A stretch of 64,000 nt of DNA from CAIXLI01 sp964587125 (GTDB lineage: Bacteria; Pseudomonadota; Alphaproteobacteria; UBA9219). The notes below the pieces were generated by a model. That model did not search any database. It was not told where the DNA came from and saw nothing but the letters and a program-made list of their open reading frames with translations. A program made the translations under genes and the position numbers. Shown here in pieces: positions 1 through 7,505 of the stretch. The DNA lies in contig CAZPKC010000001.1 of assembly GCA_964587125.1 (NCBI GenBank), positions 186,001-250,000 on the forward strand, in the 5' to 3' direction. Numbering within the stretch: the stretch's first letter is position 1; each line of letters begins with the position of its first letter.

Positions 1-2
1 AT

Positions 3-140
3 CCGGATAAATCCATTTTGTCCCTCGACCACGCCTGCGCGCGTTATGTCAAGAATGGCGGCGCGGAATCGCTTGACGTTCCTTCGATCGAAGCGGCTGT
101 GGCTTCGGAAGCGGGCCTCGACGCCGCGGCGGTAAAGTAA
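3..140 (+). CDS. C-terminal end of an unidentified protein (5' truncated by window edge)
   Basis: An open frame runs from the window edge to a TAA stop and encodes about 45 residues ending EAGLDAAAVK. Codon use (GCG, GGC, CTC, GAC) matches the core genes of the window, so this looks like the real end of a gene that begins to the left. The fragment is too short to name a family. Confidence 0.6.
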   Translation, partial: PDKSILSLDHACARYVKNGGAESLDVPSIEAAVASEAGLDAAAVK

Positions 141-175
141 GCATTTTCTTTGGTTTGCCGTTTGGCAAATCATTA

Positions 176-304
176 GAAAATGCTTATCCCCGCGAAAGCG
201 GGGATCCATCTTGGCTTCAAGAAAAATGCTTATCCCCGCGAAAGCGGGGATCCATCTTGGCTTCGAGAAAAATGCTTATCCCCGTCCCTGCCTTCGCAGG
301 CATG
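176..304. repeat. REP-type palindromic repeat cluster (two full tandem units plus a partial)
   Basis: A unit of about 47 bp containing CCCCGCGAAAGCGGGG, followed by GATCCATCTTGGCTTC and AGAAAAATGCTTAT, occurs twice in tandem. A third, partial copy carries a different core (CTGCCTTCGCAGG) and ends in GCATGACGAGTGAAT. The cores are perfect hairpins. The same general family (hairpin plus GGATCC or GGAATCC, CGTCATTCCC) recurs near 18.27, 38.66 and 62.39 kb. The short open frame across it (MLIPVPAFAGMT-type peptide) is the usual translation of such repeats and is not a gene. Confidence 0.85.
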
Positions 305-358
305 ACGAGTGAATCTACATCAAGGTTAATTGACCGTCGAAATATCCAGCATTTTCTC

Positions 359-398
359 ATTTATTTCTTAACATTAAATTTGCCGTTAAGAAATAAAT
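359..398. terminator. Perfect 14-bp inverted repeat, possible bidirectional terminator
   Basis: ATTTATTTCTTAAC (359-372) is exactly complementary to GTTAAGAAATAAAT (385-398) with a 12-nt loop. It is AT-rich and lies in the 373-bp gap between the first gene fragment and the next gene. An rpoN-independent promoter or terminator role cannot be told from sequence alone. The rest of the gap (400-513) is AT-rich and probably holds the promoter of the following gene. Confidence 0.4.
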
Positions 399-513
399 AA
401 CCAACATATTGAAAGTATTAGATTATTTTGCTTCTTGGGTAGTTTTTTGTTAAAATGAAAATCGAAATTTGATGTTTGATGTTTTTATCGCGAATTATAG
501 GACGGATGCCATT

Positions 514-1182
514 ATGACAAAAAACCAGAATTCAAAATACAACGTCGAGACATTGCCTGAAGCTCAAGCGTTGCTTGTGGAGAAATCCGAAGAACTCGAA
601 AGTTTTTTTGGTCAGATACTCTCCTACGTCGATGACCCTCCTTCTCTTGAAGAGATAAAAAAATTTCAAGGAGAACTGCGTCGTTACGATATAGACGTTT
701 TCGTTTTACGGAATTCGTTGAAAAAAGTTCGAGATAATAGCGATGCGTGGGTTATGGCTTCTGACGAATGCAAAGATCAGATTGAAGAAATAAGTCGTTT
801 TGAAACCAAGCTAGCGAGCCAAAGACGGGAAAGAGAATTGCAGTTAGAGAAAAATGCATTAGACTTCGCAGTCTTGCTTTTTAATGCCTCCGTTCCTCCG
901 AGCGCCTTAGCCGCTATTGCCAAGTTAACAGGAGCCAGCGATACTTTGGCTTTATCGGTAGCTGTTTTCTTCTCAACCACCAGCGTAGGGTACTATTTCA
1001 GCAAAAGAGCCGACAGACTATGGAACGGCGTTGCAAAAATATTGACACGACAGTCAAAACGCAACTCCGTCCTTACAGCTCAGCCTGTGCCGCCTTGTAA
1101 GCCTATCGAAAAAGGCTTAATTGCGCCGCCAAGAATCAACGATAAGTATAGAAGATATAGTTACCATAAGAACAGCCGTTAA
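514..1182 (+). CDS. Hypothetical coiled-coil protein with hydrophobic segment
   Basis: The product has 222 residues from ATG 514; an upstream in-frame start at 469 would add 15 residues. The N-terminal half is highly charged and helical, including a run of Glu/Lys/Arg-rich heptads around residues 30-120, which suggests a coiled coil. Around residues 125-175 there are one or two hydrophobic stretches (FAVLLFNASVPPSALAAIA and TLALSVAVFFSTTSVGYYF) that could be membrane helices. The C-terminal 50 residues are basic. I do not recognise a family. Base composition is lower in GC than the core genes, which fits an accessory gene. The 3' end overlaps the convergent small gene at 1179-1358 by 4 bp. 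Confidence 0.6.
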   Translation: MTKNQNSKYNVETLPEAQALLVEKSEELESFFGQILSYVDDPPSLEEIKKFQGELRRYDIDVFVLRNSLKKVRDNSDAWVMASDECKDQIEEISRFETKLASQRRERELQLEKNALDFAVLLFNASVPPSALAAIAKLTGASDTLALSVAVFFSTTSVGYYFSKRADRLWNGVAKILTRQSKRNSVLTAQPVPPCKPIEKGLIAPPRINDKYRRYSYHKNSR

Positions 1183-1358
1183 CCGCCCAGATTATTTTCG
1201 CATTTAATAGCAGATTTTTTTGCAAGCTGTGCAGACAGCCACGCGCTTATCTCTTTACGTTTGCCCATGGCTGCGCCAAACGAGAGTCCAACACCCGCCG
1301 CCACAACAGGCCAAAGGACTTGAACATTATCTCCAACAGATGAAACTGGAATAATCAT
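1179..1358 (-). CDS. Small hypothetical membrane-associated protein (59 aa)
   Basis: The frame from ATG 1358 reads MIIPVSSVGDNVQVLWPVV, then AAGVGLSFGAAMGKRKEIS, and ends KCENNLGG. It is preceded by a strong Shine-Dalgarno GGAGGGATAT at good spacing. The central 15-20 residues (VLWPVVAAGVGLSFGAAMG) can form a single membrane helix followed by a positive patch (KRKE), and a short amphipathic tail follows. No family is recognised. The Shine-Dalgarno and the helix-plus-positive-patch pattern are the reasons to call it a gene; it is below the usual size cut-off for gene callers. Confidence 0.5.
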   Translation of the reverse strand: MIIPVSSVGDNVQVLWPVVAAGVGLSFGAAMGKRKEISAWLSAQLAKKSAIKCENNLGG

Positions 1359-1504
1359 ATATCCCTCCGTTACGGGTTCATTTTATGCCTTTTTTCCCAA
1401 TTTCTCAAGCGGATACGAGAGCTTAATACTTTCATGAAAAAGGGCATAATTTCAAGACACTATTATATGCCGCGCTAGACCGCCTCTGCGGCGGGGAACC
1501 AGTT

Positions 1505-2395
1505 TTATTTCCCTTCGTTCAAAAGCGTTCGGATGATCGTGCCCCCATTTGTGGTGGCGAGTTCGAACGTGCGTAATTTCTTTTCGTGCGTCAGATGCAA
1601 AATGGAAATCGTCGAGCGCGGCGGCGTGGGTCGCACGAACAGATTTTTTTCCGCATCGAACAGCGGAAGAGCATAGAGCGACAGCCAGTTAAATTCCGCA
1701 GGCATGATCTTGAGGGGCAGCCCTTTCGTGTAAACCGCGATGTTCAGGCTTAGCTGGTCGCACATGAACTGCTGTTTCGTCATTCTGGTAAAGCGTTGGA
1801 GGCACGCCGTGTATTCGTCACCCCACGCCTTCCATACCGGCGAGGTCGCGCGCATCGCCCAAACGCCCGCGTTCAGCATCGGGCGCGGGAAAATCGCGGC
1901 CACGGTTTCGGCGGGAAAATTCGCGCGATACCATTTCAACTGGTATTCCCACGGCTGCGAGCTGAGAAAATAGGGGCGGTAATCGCGATCGATCTCGGCG
2001 GCGACGAAAAGCGAATCCTCGGCCGCCGCGCCCGCCAGCATCGTGTCGATCGCTTCGGGCGTTTGCGCCCAGGCGTCGGCGTCCACCAACATATAAACGT
2101 CATAGCCCTGAAAAGTGTCGCGGAAATAAGGCCGCGCCGTCAGCGAACGAAACGCGGGCGCTTGCTTCTCCCACGCCAGACGGTCGGGATAGTCGATATC
2201 CACACGCGCGGGAACGATCGTCGCGCCAAACGCGGCGATCTGGGCCTTCGCGTCTTCGCCAAGGCCGACATCCAAAACGCCGATATCGAAAGGAACTGAA
2301 AACGCGAGCCCGCGCAAAGACCTCAACAGGCCGAGCGCAAGAGGCAAATAAAGATCGTTGGCCGCCGTGATGACAATGTTGCGCGGCTTCGTCAA
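1505..2395 (-). CDS. Putative nucleotide-sugar glycosyltransferase
   Basis: The product has 296 residues and a GT-A-like plan. It starts with a beta strand (RNIVITAANDLYLPLALGLLRSL, residues 5-27), as in families that use a nucleoside-diphospho sugar. A DxD-type motif follows at residues 105-107 (YMLVDADAW), then an aromatic-rich acceptor region and NAGVWAMR, which resembles the second half of GT8-like folds. The substrate is unknown. The start codon is TTG at 2395, directly abutting the stop codon of the L36 gene (TAG then TTG), so translation is probably coupled to L36. A GC hairpin (CCGC-CTCT-GCGG) lies just downstream and may terminate the pair. Confidence 0.65.
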   Translation of the reverse strand: MTKPRNIVITAANDLYLPLALGLLRSLRGLAFSVPFDIGVLDVGLGEDAKAQIAAFGATIVPARVDIDYPDRLAWEKQAPAFRSLTARPYFRDTFQGYDVYMLVDADAWAQTPEAIDTMLAGAAAEDSLFVAAEIDRDYRPYFLSSQPWEYQLKWYRANFPAETVAAIFPRPMLNAGVWAMRATSPVWKAWGDEYTACLQRFTRMTKQQFMCDQLSLNIAVYTKGLPLKIMPAEFNWLSLYALPLFDAEKNLFVRPTPPRSTISILHLTHEKKLRTFELATTNGGTIIRTLLNEGK

Positions 2396-2521
2396 CTAGC
2401 CCTGACGCGCTTTATAGCGCGGATTAGTTTTGTTGATGACATAGGTGCGGCCTTTGCGGCGCACAACTTTGCAATCGGCGTGGCGCTTCTTGAGCGATTT
2501 AAGCGAATTGGCGACTTTCAT
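2396..2521 (-). CDS. rpmJ: 50S ribosomal protein L36, YkgO-type
   Basis: The 41-residue product begins MKVANSLKSLKKRH and ends NPRYKARQG, the L36 signature. This small basic protein sits in the large ribosomal subunit. The usual zinc-binding set of three Cys and one His is missing: only C17 and H14 remain. It is therefore the zinc-independent paralogue type (YkgO/C-minus) that is the usual L36 form in many alphaproteobacteria. It is too short for most gene callers. Its stop codon touches the start of the glycosyltransferase gene. Confidence 0.93.
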   Translation of the reverse strand: MKVANSLKSLKKRHADCKVVRRKGRTYVINKTNPRYKARQG

Positions 2522-2995
2522 AACGATCATCCTTAATGTTCGCCCGCCTTCGCGCGAGGCTTCGGCGGATCGGAGAAACTTGTCCGGCGAAGCTTTAACG
2601 TAGCCGGAGAGGCCGCAAAGTAGGGATTAGCGGCCGCGCTGTCAAGGAAATCGCACGGCGTATTCGTTTCGGACGCGTTTGAAGTTTTTCTTGAAAAAAG
2701 CGCCAAACGTAACTGTTTATTAACCAAAAAATCCTACTATGGCGCGAGAATACATGGATTGGGATAAAAGTTTTAAATTTCAGAGCGATAGAGACAATCC
2801 CGCTGGATTTTCGGCGGGAACAGGAGGCAGGAAGATTAGTAAGTCGCATCCAGCCCTCGTATCCGTTCAGCCCCCTTCCGGCTCTATTTCCCCTTCTGCA
2901 TTTTTCACGCTTTTTCGGCCCGCGCGTTGCGCGTCGGCGCGGAAAATCCGTCATCTTTCCGGCACTCTCTCTTCCCTCAAACATAAGGAGTTCCT
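2522..2995. other. 474-bp intergenic region between divergent rpmJ and phoH-like genes
   Basis: No convincing gene was found on either strand; the short open frames have no Shine-Dalgarno and poor codon use. It must hold the promoters of both divergent genes. Two GC hairpins are visible on the phoH side: CCCGC/GGCGGG around 2801-2820 and CCGCGCG/CGGCGCGG around 2919-2942. They would lie in a leader of the PhoH-like mRNA. Confidence 0.5.
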
Positions 2996-3739
2996 ATGGG
3001 CAAGCGGCGCGACCAGTTAAACCGCAAAGAAAAAACGTATAACGTCGAACCTCTCTATGGAAGAAATTCGCCTTGGGATCCTCTCAGCAGTCCCGCTTTC
3101 GACCGCCGCGATCAAAGTTACGTCCGTAAAGTCAAGCCCCAGAACGCCAACCAGTCCCTTCTTCTGGAAGCAATGGCGGAAAACAACCTCGTCATCGCCG
3201 TCGGCCCCGCCGGAACCGGCAAAACCTATCTGGCGATTACGGCTGCCGTCGAAGCCCTCGAAGCGGGGCGCGTGGACCGCATCATCTTGTCGCGTCCGGC
3301 GGTGGAAGCCGGAGAAACTCTGGGTTATCTGCCGGGAGATTTGCAGGAAAAAATGTCGCCGTTCCTCAGGCCTCTCTACGACGCCCTTAACGACCGCATG
3401 GGCGGAAAGCGCCTTAAACAGCTTTTGGCGGAAGGCTCGATCGAGATCGCGCCGATAGGCTTCATGCGCGGGCGCACGCTGAACAACGCGTTCATCGTCA
3501 TCGACGAGGCGCAGAACTGCACCTATGTTCAGATCAAGATGCTGCTGACGCGCTTGGGTTGGCATTCGACGATGGTTTTGACGGGCGACCCCGATCAAAG
3601 CGATTTGCTGGAAGGATTGTCGGGCCTTAGCGAAATCACGCGCAAGCTTGAAGTCGTTCCGGGCATCGGCGTCGTGCGCATGACCGACAAGGACATCGTG
3701 CGGCATCCCTTGGTCGCGAGCATGCTGGGCGTTCTATAG
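2996..3739 (+). CDS. PhoH-like ATPase
   Basis: The 247-residue product has Walker A GPAGTGKT at residues 70-77 and Walker B FIVIDEAQN near residue 165, in the order typical of the PhoH domain (P-loop NTPase related to superfamily 1 helicases). The protein has the N-terminal extension with a basic stretch (KRRDQLNRKEK) but no PIN domain or KH domain. Members are predicted cytoplasmic RNA-linked ATPases, often phosphate-starvation related in enteric bacteria. The start is set by the Shine-Dalgarno AAGGAG 5 bp before ATG. It is monocistronic here, and the next gene converges on it 3 bp away. Confidence 0.85.
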   Translation: MGKRRDQLNRKEKTYNVEPLYGRNSPWDPLSSPAFDRRDQSYVRKVKPQNANQSLLLEAMAENNLVIAVGPAGTGKTYLAITAAVEALEAGRVDRIILSRPAVEAGETLGYLPGDLQEKMSPFLRPLYDALNDRMGGKRLKQLLAEGSIEIAPIGFMRGRTLNNAFIVIDEAQNCTYVQIKMLLTRLGWHSTMVLTGDPDQSDLLEGLSGLSEITRKLEVVPGIGVVRMTDKDIVRHPLVASMLGVL

Positions 3740-3742
3740 AAT

Positions 3743-4168
3743 CTAGAAAGAATAGTCTGACGGCGCGGCTTCCCTTTGCGACGAAGGCGCGCGCTGATTT
3801 GTCATTTCAGCAAGCCTGTAAATAACATCGTCCAACTGATAATATTCGAACCTGTCGCTACCCTCCCTGCCTTTGTACGCAAAGTATAAACTCCCCTCTT
3901 CAGAATTGAATATGCAAAGACAGGTATCCTTATCCGCCTCCTGCGCCAAACCGCCTTCGAGGACCAGATTTGTTGCGATACTATCTTTGAACATGAAGAA
4001 TTTAAATTTGTCGCCGGAAGCCTCATTCAGTTGAAATAAGGCGCGGGGCAATCCCTCCACCCTTCTCTCCCATATATCAAAAATGCGCCTGTGTTCGTTT
4101 TGAACCTCTTTCGACGCGTCACTCCAAATTTCCCAAACCGGCTTAGAAAGAGGCAACATCTTTTCCAT
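3743..4168 (-). CDS. Hypothetical protein
   Basis: The product has 141 residues from ATG 4168, with Shine-Dalgarno GGGAG about 7 bp upstream; a TTG two codons earlier is also open. The sequence is soluble and mixed alpha/beta (KPVWEIWSDASKEVQNEHRRIFDIWERRVEGLP, then a beta-rich half with FKFFMFKD and CLCIFNSEEGSLYFAYKGR). No known motif, signal peptide or membrane segment was seen. It is lower in GC than the flanking core genes. Function unknown. Confidence 0.55.
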   Translation of the reverse strand: MEKMLPLSKPVWEIWSDASKEVQNEHRRIFDIWERRVEGLPRALFQLNEASGDKFKFFMFKDSIATNLVLEGGLAQEADKDTCLCIFNSEEGSLYFAYKGREGSDRFEYYQLDDVIYRLAEMTNQRAPSSQREAAPSDYSF

Positions 4169-4306
4169 AATCAATCTCCCGATAAATTAATACGATTTAC
4201 AATTCGCCCACACCGATACCGCGCCCAAAATACTTGCGCAACAGAGATATATGGTTAAAAGGCGGCGGGATTTATGGGAAGGTTATATTCAGTAATGCTC
4301 TAAACG

Positions 4307-4513
4307 TTATTTACCAAATCGCAAAAAACGGATGCCTCGTAAAAATGTTCCTTGCTCAATGGGCGGGATTTTGGGGCAGGGTTTGTCTACCAAGGAGACT
4401 ATTTCTCCGTCTCCACCAAAGGTAACCCCCGTCTCACCCGCAGTCGCCCCTGCGACTGCTGTGATTTTTCCCTTTTCTGCACGAAAATCACCGAGTTCTA
4501 ATCCCATGCCCAT
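4307..4513 (-). CDS. Small hypothetical protein (68 aa)
   Basis: The frame starts at ATG 4513 with a good Shine-Dalgarno (AGGGGA, 7 nt spacing) and reads MGMGLELGDFRAEKGKITAV, followed by a Gly/Thr-rich middle and a basic aromatic tail (FLRGIRFLRFGK). No family is recognised. The opposite strand also carries an open frame over the same bases. The Shine-Dalgarno favours the minus strand, but the call is uncertain. Confidence 0.35.
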   Translation of the reverse strand: MGMGLELGDFRAEKGKITAVAGATAGETGVTFGGDGEIVSLVDKPCPKIPPIEQGTFLRGIRFLRFGK

Positions 4514-4639
4514 GATAAAATCCCCTTTTCTGGTAACAAATTGCTAGATAATGGTAATCTATGATAAATACTTGCGCAATGAGATTTTTTGGTTAACGCA
4601 TAAAAACGCTCCGAAAACCTCGATAAGCGAAGCTTTATT

Positions 4640-5221
4640 TTACATCTGTCCGGTTAAAGATTCCTTTCCGGGCGTGCTTTGTTTGTCGAGCAACGCAAAT
4701 AATTCCTTAACGTTGGAGACCACCTTGAACAAATCGAAATCGGGCGGCTGGGAGAATCCTTCCGTAATCGTTTTTTTGATGAGGGCGATCATCTCGTTCC
4801 AATAGCCGTCCTGATTGAACAAAATAATCAGATCGTTATGAAGTTTGAGTTTTTTCCATGTCATGATCTCGAACACTTCGTCCAGCGTGCCGAATCCTCC
4901 CGGCAGGATGATGAACGCGTCTGCCCGATCGACCATCATGCGCTTGCGCGTGTGCATGTCGGGAACGACGTGCAGTTCGGTCAATCCCTTATGCTGGATT
5001 TCCTGCTCGCGGATATGTTCGGGGATGATGCCGATAACGGTGCCTCCCGCCGCAAGCGCGGCGTTGGCGACGATGCCCATAAGACCGGCGCGGCCGCCGC
5101 CATAGACAATGTGCAATTTGCGCCGCGCCAATTCCGTCCCGATGTAGTGAGCCGAGTCCTTAAATTTCTGCGCGACATGATCGGAAGACCCGCAATAAAC
5201 GCATACAGTCGATAATTTCAA
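4640..5221 (-). CDS. LOG family protein (cytokinin riboside 5'-monophosphate phosphoribohydrolase-like)
   Basis: The 193-residue product has the Rossmann-like LOG fold. It shows VCVYCGSSD near the N-terminus, GGGRAGLMG (41-49), the R/K pair in MHTRKRMM (89-96) and the hallmark PGGFGTLDE at 107-115, which contributes the catalytic Glu and the phosphoribose-binding loop. Family members hydrolyse N6-modified adenosine or plain nucleoside monophosphates to base plus ribose 5-phosphate in the cytoplasm. Length agrees with the family (about 190). The substrate cannot be assigned from sequence. It appears to be transcribed alone. Confidence 0.88.
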   Translation of the reverse strand: MKLSTVCVYCGSSDHVAQKFKDSAHYIGTELARRKLHIVYGGGRAGLMGIVANAALAAGGTVIGIIPEHIREQEIQHKGLTELHVVPDMHTRKRMMVDRADAFIILPGGFGTLDEVFEIMTWKKLKLHNDLIILFNQDGYWNEMIALIKKTITEGFSQPPDFDLFKVVSNVKELFALLDKQSTPGKESLTGQM

Positions 5222-5301
5222 GATACAGTCCTACTTTCGCATGTTGGATGAAAAAAAACAGAATTCTTTGTCCAGTTTATGCCCAATTTACTAAGAATAA
5301 A

Positions 5302-5796
5302 CTAACCGGCCTTATTCTCCGTCTTTGCCTTTAGCGCCGGAGTTGGCGCGATCAGGTATTTCCCGATTAATTGAATAAAAGGCCGCGCTTCCTGCATAAA
5401 AAGGATCAACGGATAAAATATAAAATCCGGCGCGACGATGCGCTCCATCTCGAACAAAGCGCTGGCCGATACCCGGCTCGACGTATCGACTCCGAAGCGC
5501 ACGTTCGGCAAACTCCGCGTCGAAATAATAATGGTTTTGATGGCCTCTCTGCGCTCGTCGGATTCGATGCTGAACGGCATATATCCCATCGTCGCGGTGA
5601 CCAGAAAACGATAGCCGCTCTCCTGTTGGGCGCAGCGCACGTCGAAATTCAATCCGTCAAGGCAAAAGCAAAACCTTTCAAGCGTCTTGGCCGAAAGATT
5701 CTCGAATTCCTTGTCGAGCTTCTGCAACAATTCCCCGAAATTCGGCGAAAAGTCGGAAGCCGGAGAAACAGCGACGGCGGAAGCGGGGTCTGGCAT
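5302..5796 (-). CDS. Hypothetical protein, possible YbjN/secretion-chaperone-like fold
   Basis: The 164-residue product begins with an Ala/Ser/Pro-rich lead, then mixed alpha/beta sequence (LKTLERFCFCLDGLNFDVRC, YRFLVTATMGYMPFSIES, RREAIKTIIISTRS) and a hydrophobic stretch FIFYPLILFMQEARPFIQLIG near the C-terminus. The alternation of an N-terminal helix, several strands with a central aromatic and a long C-terminal helix resembles small YbjN-type sensory-regulator proteins, but no diagnostic motif was found, so this is only a suggestion. It is divergent from psd, with 172 bp between the starts. Confidence 0.5.
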   Translation of the reverse strand: MPDPASAVAVSPASDFSPNFGELLQKLDKEFENLSAKTLERFCFCLDGLNFDVRCAQQESGYRFLVTATMGYMPFSIESDERREAIKTIIISTRSLPNVRFGVDTSSRVSASALFEMERIVAPDFIFYPLILFMQEARPFIQLIGKYLIAPTPALKAKTENKAG

Positions 5797-5968
5797 CGAA
5801 GGAAAGCCTGAAAAACGAGGGAGGGATTTGCAGTTGGATTCGCCGAGGAGATATCATACACTTTGAGGGAGCCTTATGACAGCGTTAATCTGCTTCTCTG
5901 TCAAGGACGCGCAGTGAAATGCGCCGGAATTTCGTTTAAAAGCGCCAACGCACATAAAGGAAAAAGTC

Positions 5969-6676
5969 ATGACGAACGACAAACCTATCCTTTCTTTCCA
6001 CCCTGCGGGTTGGCCTTTTATGGCGCTTGCCGTCGGCATAACTTTCTTCCTGTCCTTTATTGGCATTGCGTCTTTCTTTGTCGGCCTTGTGATAACGGTT
6101 TGGTGTTTTTATTTCTTCCGCAATCCCGAACGGGTTACCCCCGTACGTTCCGGCCTTTTGGTCAGCCCGGCGGACGGCAAAGTCATCGCCATAGAAGACG
6201 TCGTTCCCGACGCCGAATTCGGCCTTGGCGACCTACCCCTGACGCGCATCAGCATCTTTTTAAGCGTGTTCAACGTGCATGTGAACCGCATTCCCGCCGA
6301 TGGCAAGATTATTGCCCGTCGTTACCGTCCGGGAAAATTTTTCTATGCTTCTCTCGATAAAGCCAGCAAGGAAAACGAACGCATGGCGTTGACGATCAAG
6401 CTTTCGGGCGATCATCCGTACGCGGGGCAACACATCGGCGTCGTGCAAATCGCCGGTCTTATCGCCCGCCGCATCGTGTGCGACGCGCAGGAAGGGCAGG
6501 AAGTCAGGGCGGGCGATCGTTTCGGCATTATCCGCTTCGGCAGCCGCACGGAGGTTTATTTGCCCAAAGGCGTTCATCCTTTGGTTTCCGTAGGGCAAAC
6601 GATGCTTGGCGGAGAAACGGTTTTGGCCGATCTTCTCTCGGTTGAAGCCGCCCGCAGCGGGGAAGCGCGCCCATGA
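5969..6676 (+). CDS. psd: Phosphatidylserine decarboxylase proenzyme
   Basis: The enzyme makes phosphatidylethanolamine from phosphatidylserine at the inner membrane, using a pyruvoyl group formed by self-cleavage. The 235-residue protein is the short (PSD-A type) form: one or two N-terminal membrane helices (16-50), SPADGKV (66-72), NVHVNRIP (102-109) and the processing site RFGSR with cleavage expected between G191 and S192. The canonical site is LGST; FGSR is a recognised variant in alphaproteobacteria. Shine-Dalgarno AAGGAA precedes ATG. The last 4 bp overlap the start of pssA (ATGA), so the two steps of the pathway are co-translated. Confidence 0.93.
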   Translation: MTNDKPILSFHPAGWPFMALAVGITFFLSFIGIASFFVGLVITVWCFYFFRNPERVTPVRSGLLVSPADGKVIAIEDVVPDAEFGLGDLPLTRISIFLSVFNVHVNRIPADGKIIARRYRPGKFFYASLDKASKENERMALTIKLSGDHPYAGQHIGVVQIAGLIARRIVCDAQEGQEVRAGDRFGIIRFGSRTEVYLPKGVHPLVSVGQTMLGGETVLADLLSVEAARSGEARP

Positions 6677-7455
6677 CGGACGAACGCCCTCTCTCGCCCC
6701 GCCGCACGGCCAAGGACCTTCCTTTGACGCGATTGCTTCCCAACATTCTGACTCTGCTCTCGCTTTGTTCGGGCTTGACCGGCGTTCGCTTTGCGATGCA
6801 GGGATTATGGGAATACGCCGTTCTGGCGATCGTTATCGCTTCCATTTTCGACGTTTTGGACGGGCGCGTCGCGCGCCTGCTGAACATCGCCAGCAAATTC
6901 GGCGCGGAATTGGACAGCCTTTCGGACGCGATCAGCTTCGGCGTGGCCCCCGGCTTCATCATGTACGAATGGACTCTGAAAGACGCGGAAAGCATCGGCT
7001 GGATCGCCGTTCTGATTTTCGCCGTGTGCTGCGCCTTGCGCCTCGCGCGGTTCAACACGATGCTCGACGATCACGATCTTCCGGCGTGGACCAAACGTTA
7101 TTTCACGGGCGTTCCGGCTCCGGCGGGAGCGTCCCTTGGCTTGCTGCCTTTGGCCTATGTTTTGCAATTCGGCAGCGCCGCGCAGCTTCCCGCTTCGGTC
7201 TGCGCGTTCTGGATGCTTCTGGTCGGCGGCCTTATGGTCAGCCGGTTGCCGACTTTCTCTTTGAAGGGATGGAGGATCGAGCCTTTGTGGGTCGCGCCGC
7301 TTTTCGTCGGCGTTGTCGCGCTTGTCGCCGGATTGATTACGAATACGTGGTTGACTTTATCTGGAGCGGGAACCCTTTACGTTCTCATGTTGCCCGTCGG
7401 CTGGTACAGCTATCATTCGCGCGCCAAGAAGGAAGCGGGGCAGTCGCGGTTGTGA
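6673..7455 (+). CDS. pssA: CDP-diacylglycerol-serine O-phosphatidyltransferase
   Basis: The enzyme makes phosphatidylserine from CDP-diacylglycerol and serine, the step before Psd. The 260-residue integral membrane protein has the complete CDP-alcohol phosphotransferase signature D60-x2-D63-G64-x2-A67-R68-x8-G77-x3-D81-x3-D85 and about seven hydrophobic segments. The start overlaps the end of psd by 4 bp. The third gene, kdsA, follows after 50 bp, so the operon couples phospholipid synthesis with an LPS core precursor. Confidence 0.95.
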   Translation: MTDERPLSPRRTAKDLPLTRLLPNILTLLSLCSGLTGVRFAMQGLWEYAVLAIVIASIFDVLDGRVARLLNIASKFGAELDSLSDAISFGVAPGFIMYEWTLKDAESIGWIAVLIFAVCCALRLARFNTMLDDHDLPAWTKRYFTGVPAPAGASLGLLPLAYVLQFGSAAQLPASVCAFWMLLVGGLMVSRLPTFSLKGWRIEPLWVAPLFVGVVALVAGLITNTWLTLSGAGTLYVLMLPVGWYSYHSRAKKEAGQSRL

Positions 7456-7505
7456 GCTGCGCGTCAGCGCCGGTCACAAAGCAGTCGCCCCAAATGGAGA
7501 ACTTT

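Noticed and set aside
176..304. Short tandem palindromes that might be a CRISPR array
   Set aside because: Units are directly adjacent with no unique spacers, are self-complementary REP cores, and no cas gene is in the window.
2739..3020. 93-codon plus-strand frame upstream of the PhoH-like gene
   Set aside because: No Shine-Dalgarno, overlaps the PhoH start, and composition is unlike a protein; probably leader sequence.
4332..4547. Plus-strand open frame opposite the 68-residue minus-strand gene
   Set aside because: Pro/Ser-rich with no Shine-Dalgarno; the minus frame has AGGGGA at good spacing.
6606..7505. Upstream extension of the kdsA frame through pssA
   Set aside because: No motif in the extension; pssA occupies the same DNA in another frame with a complete catalytic signature.
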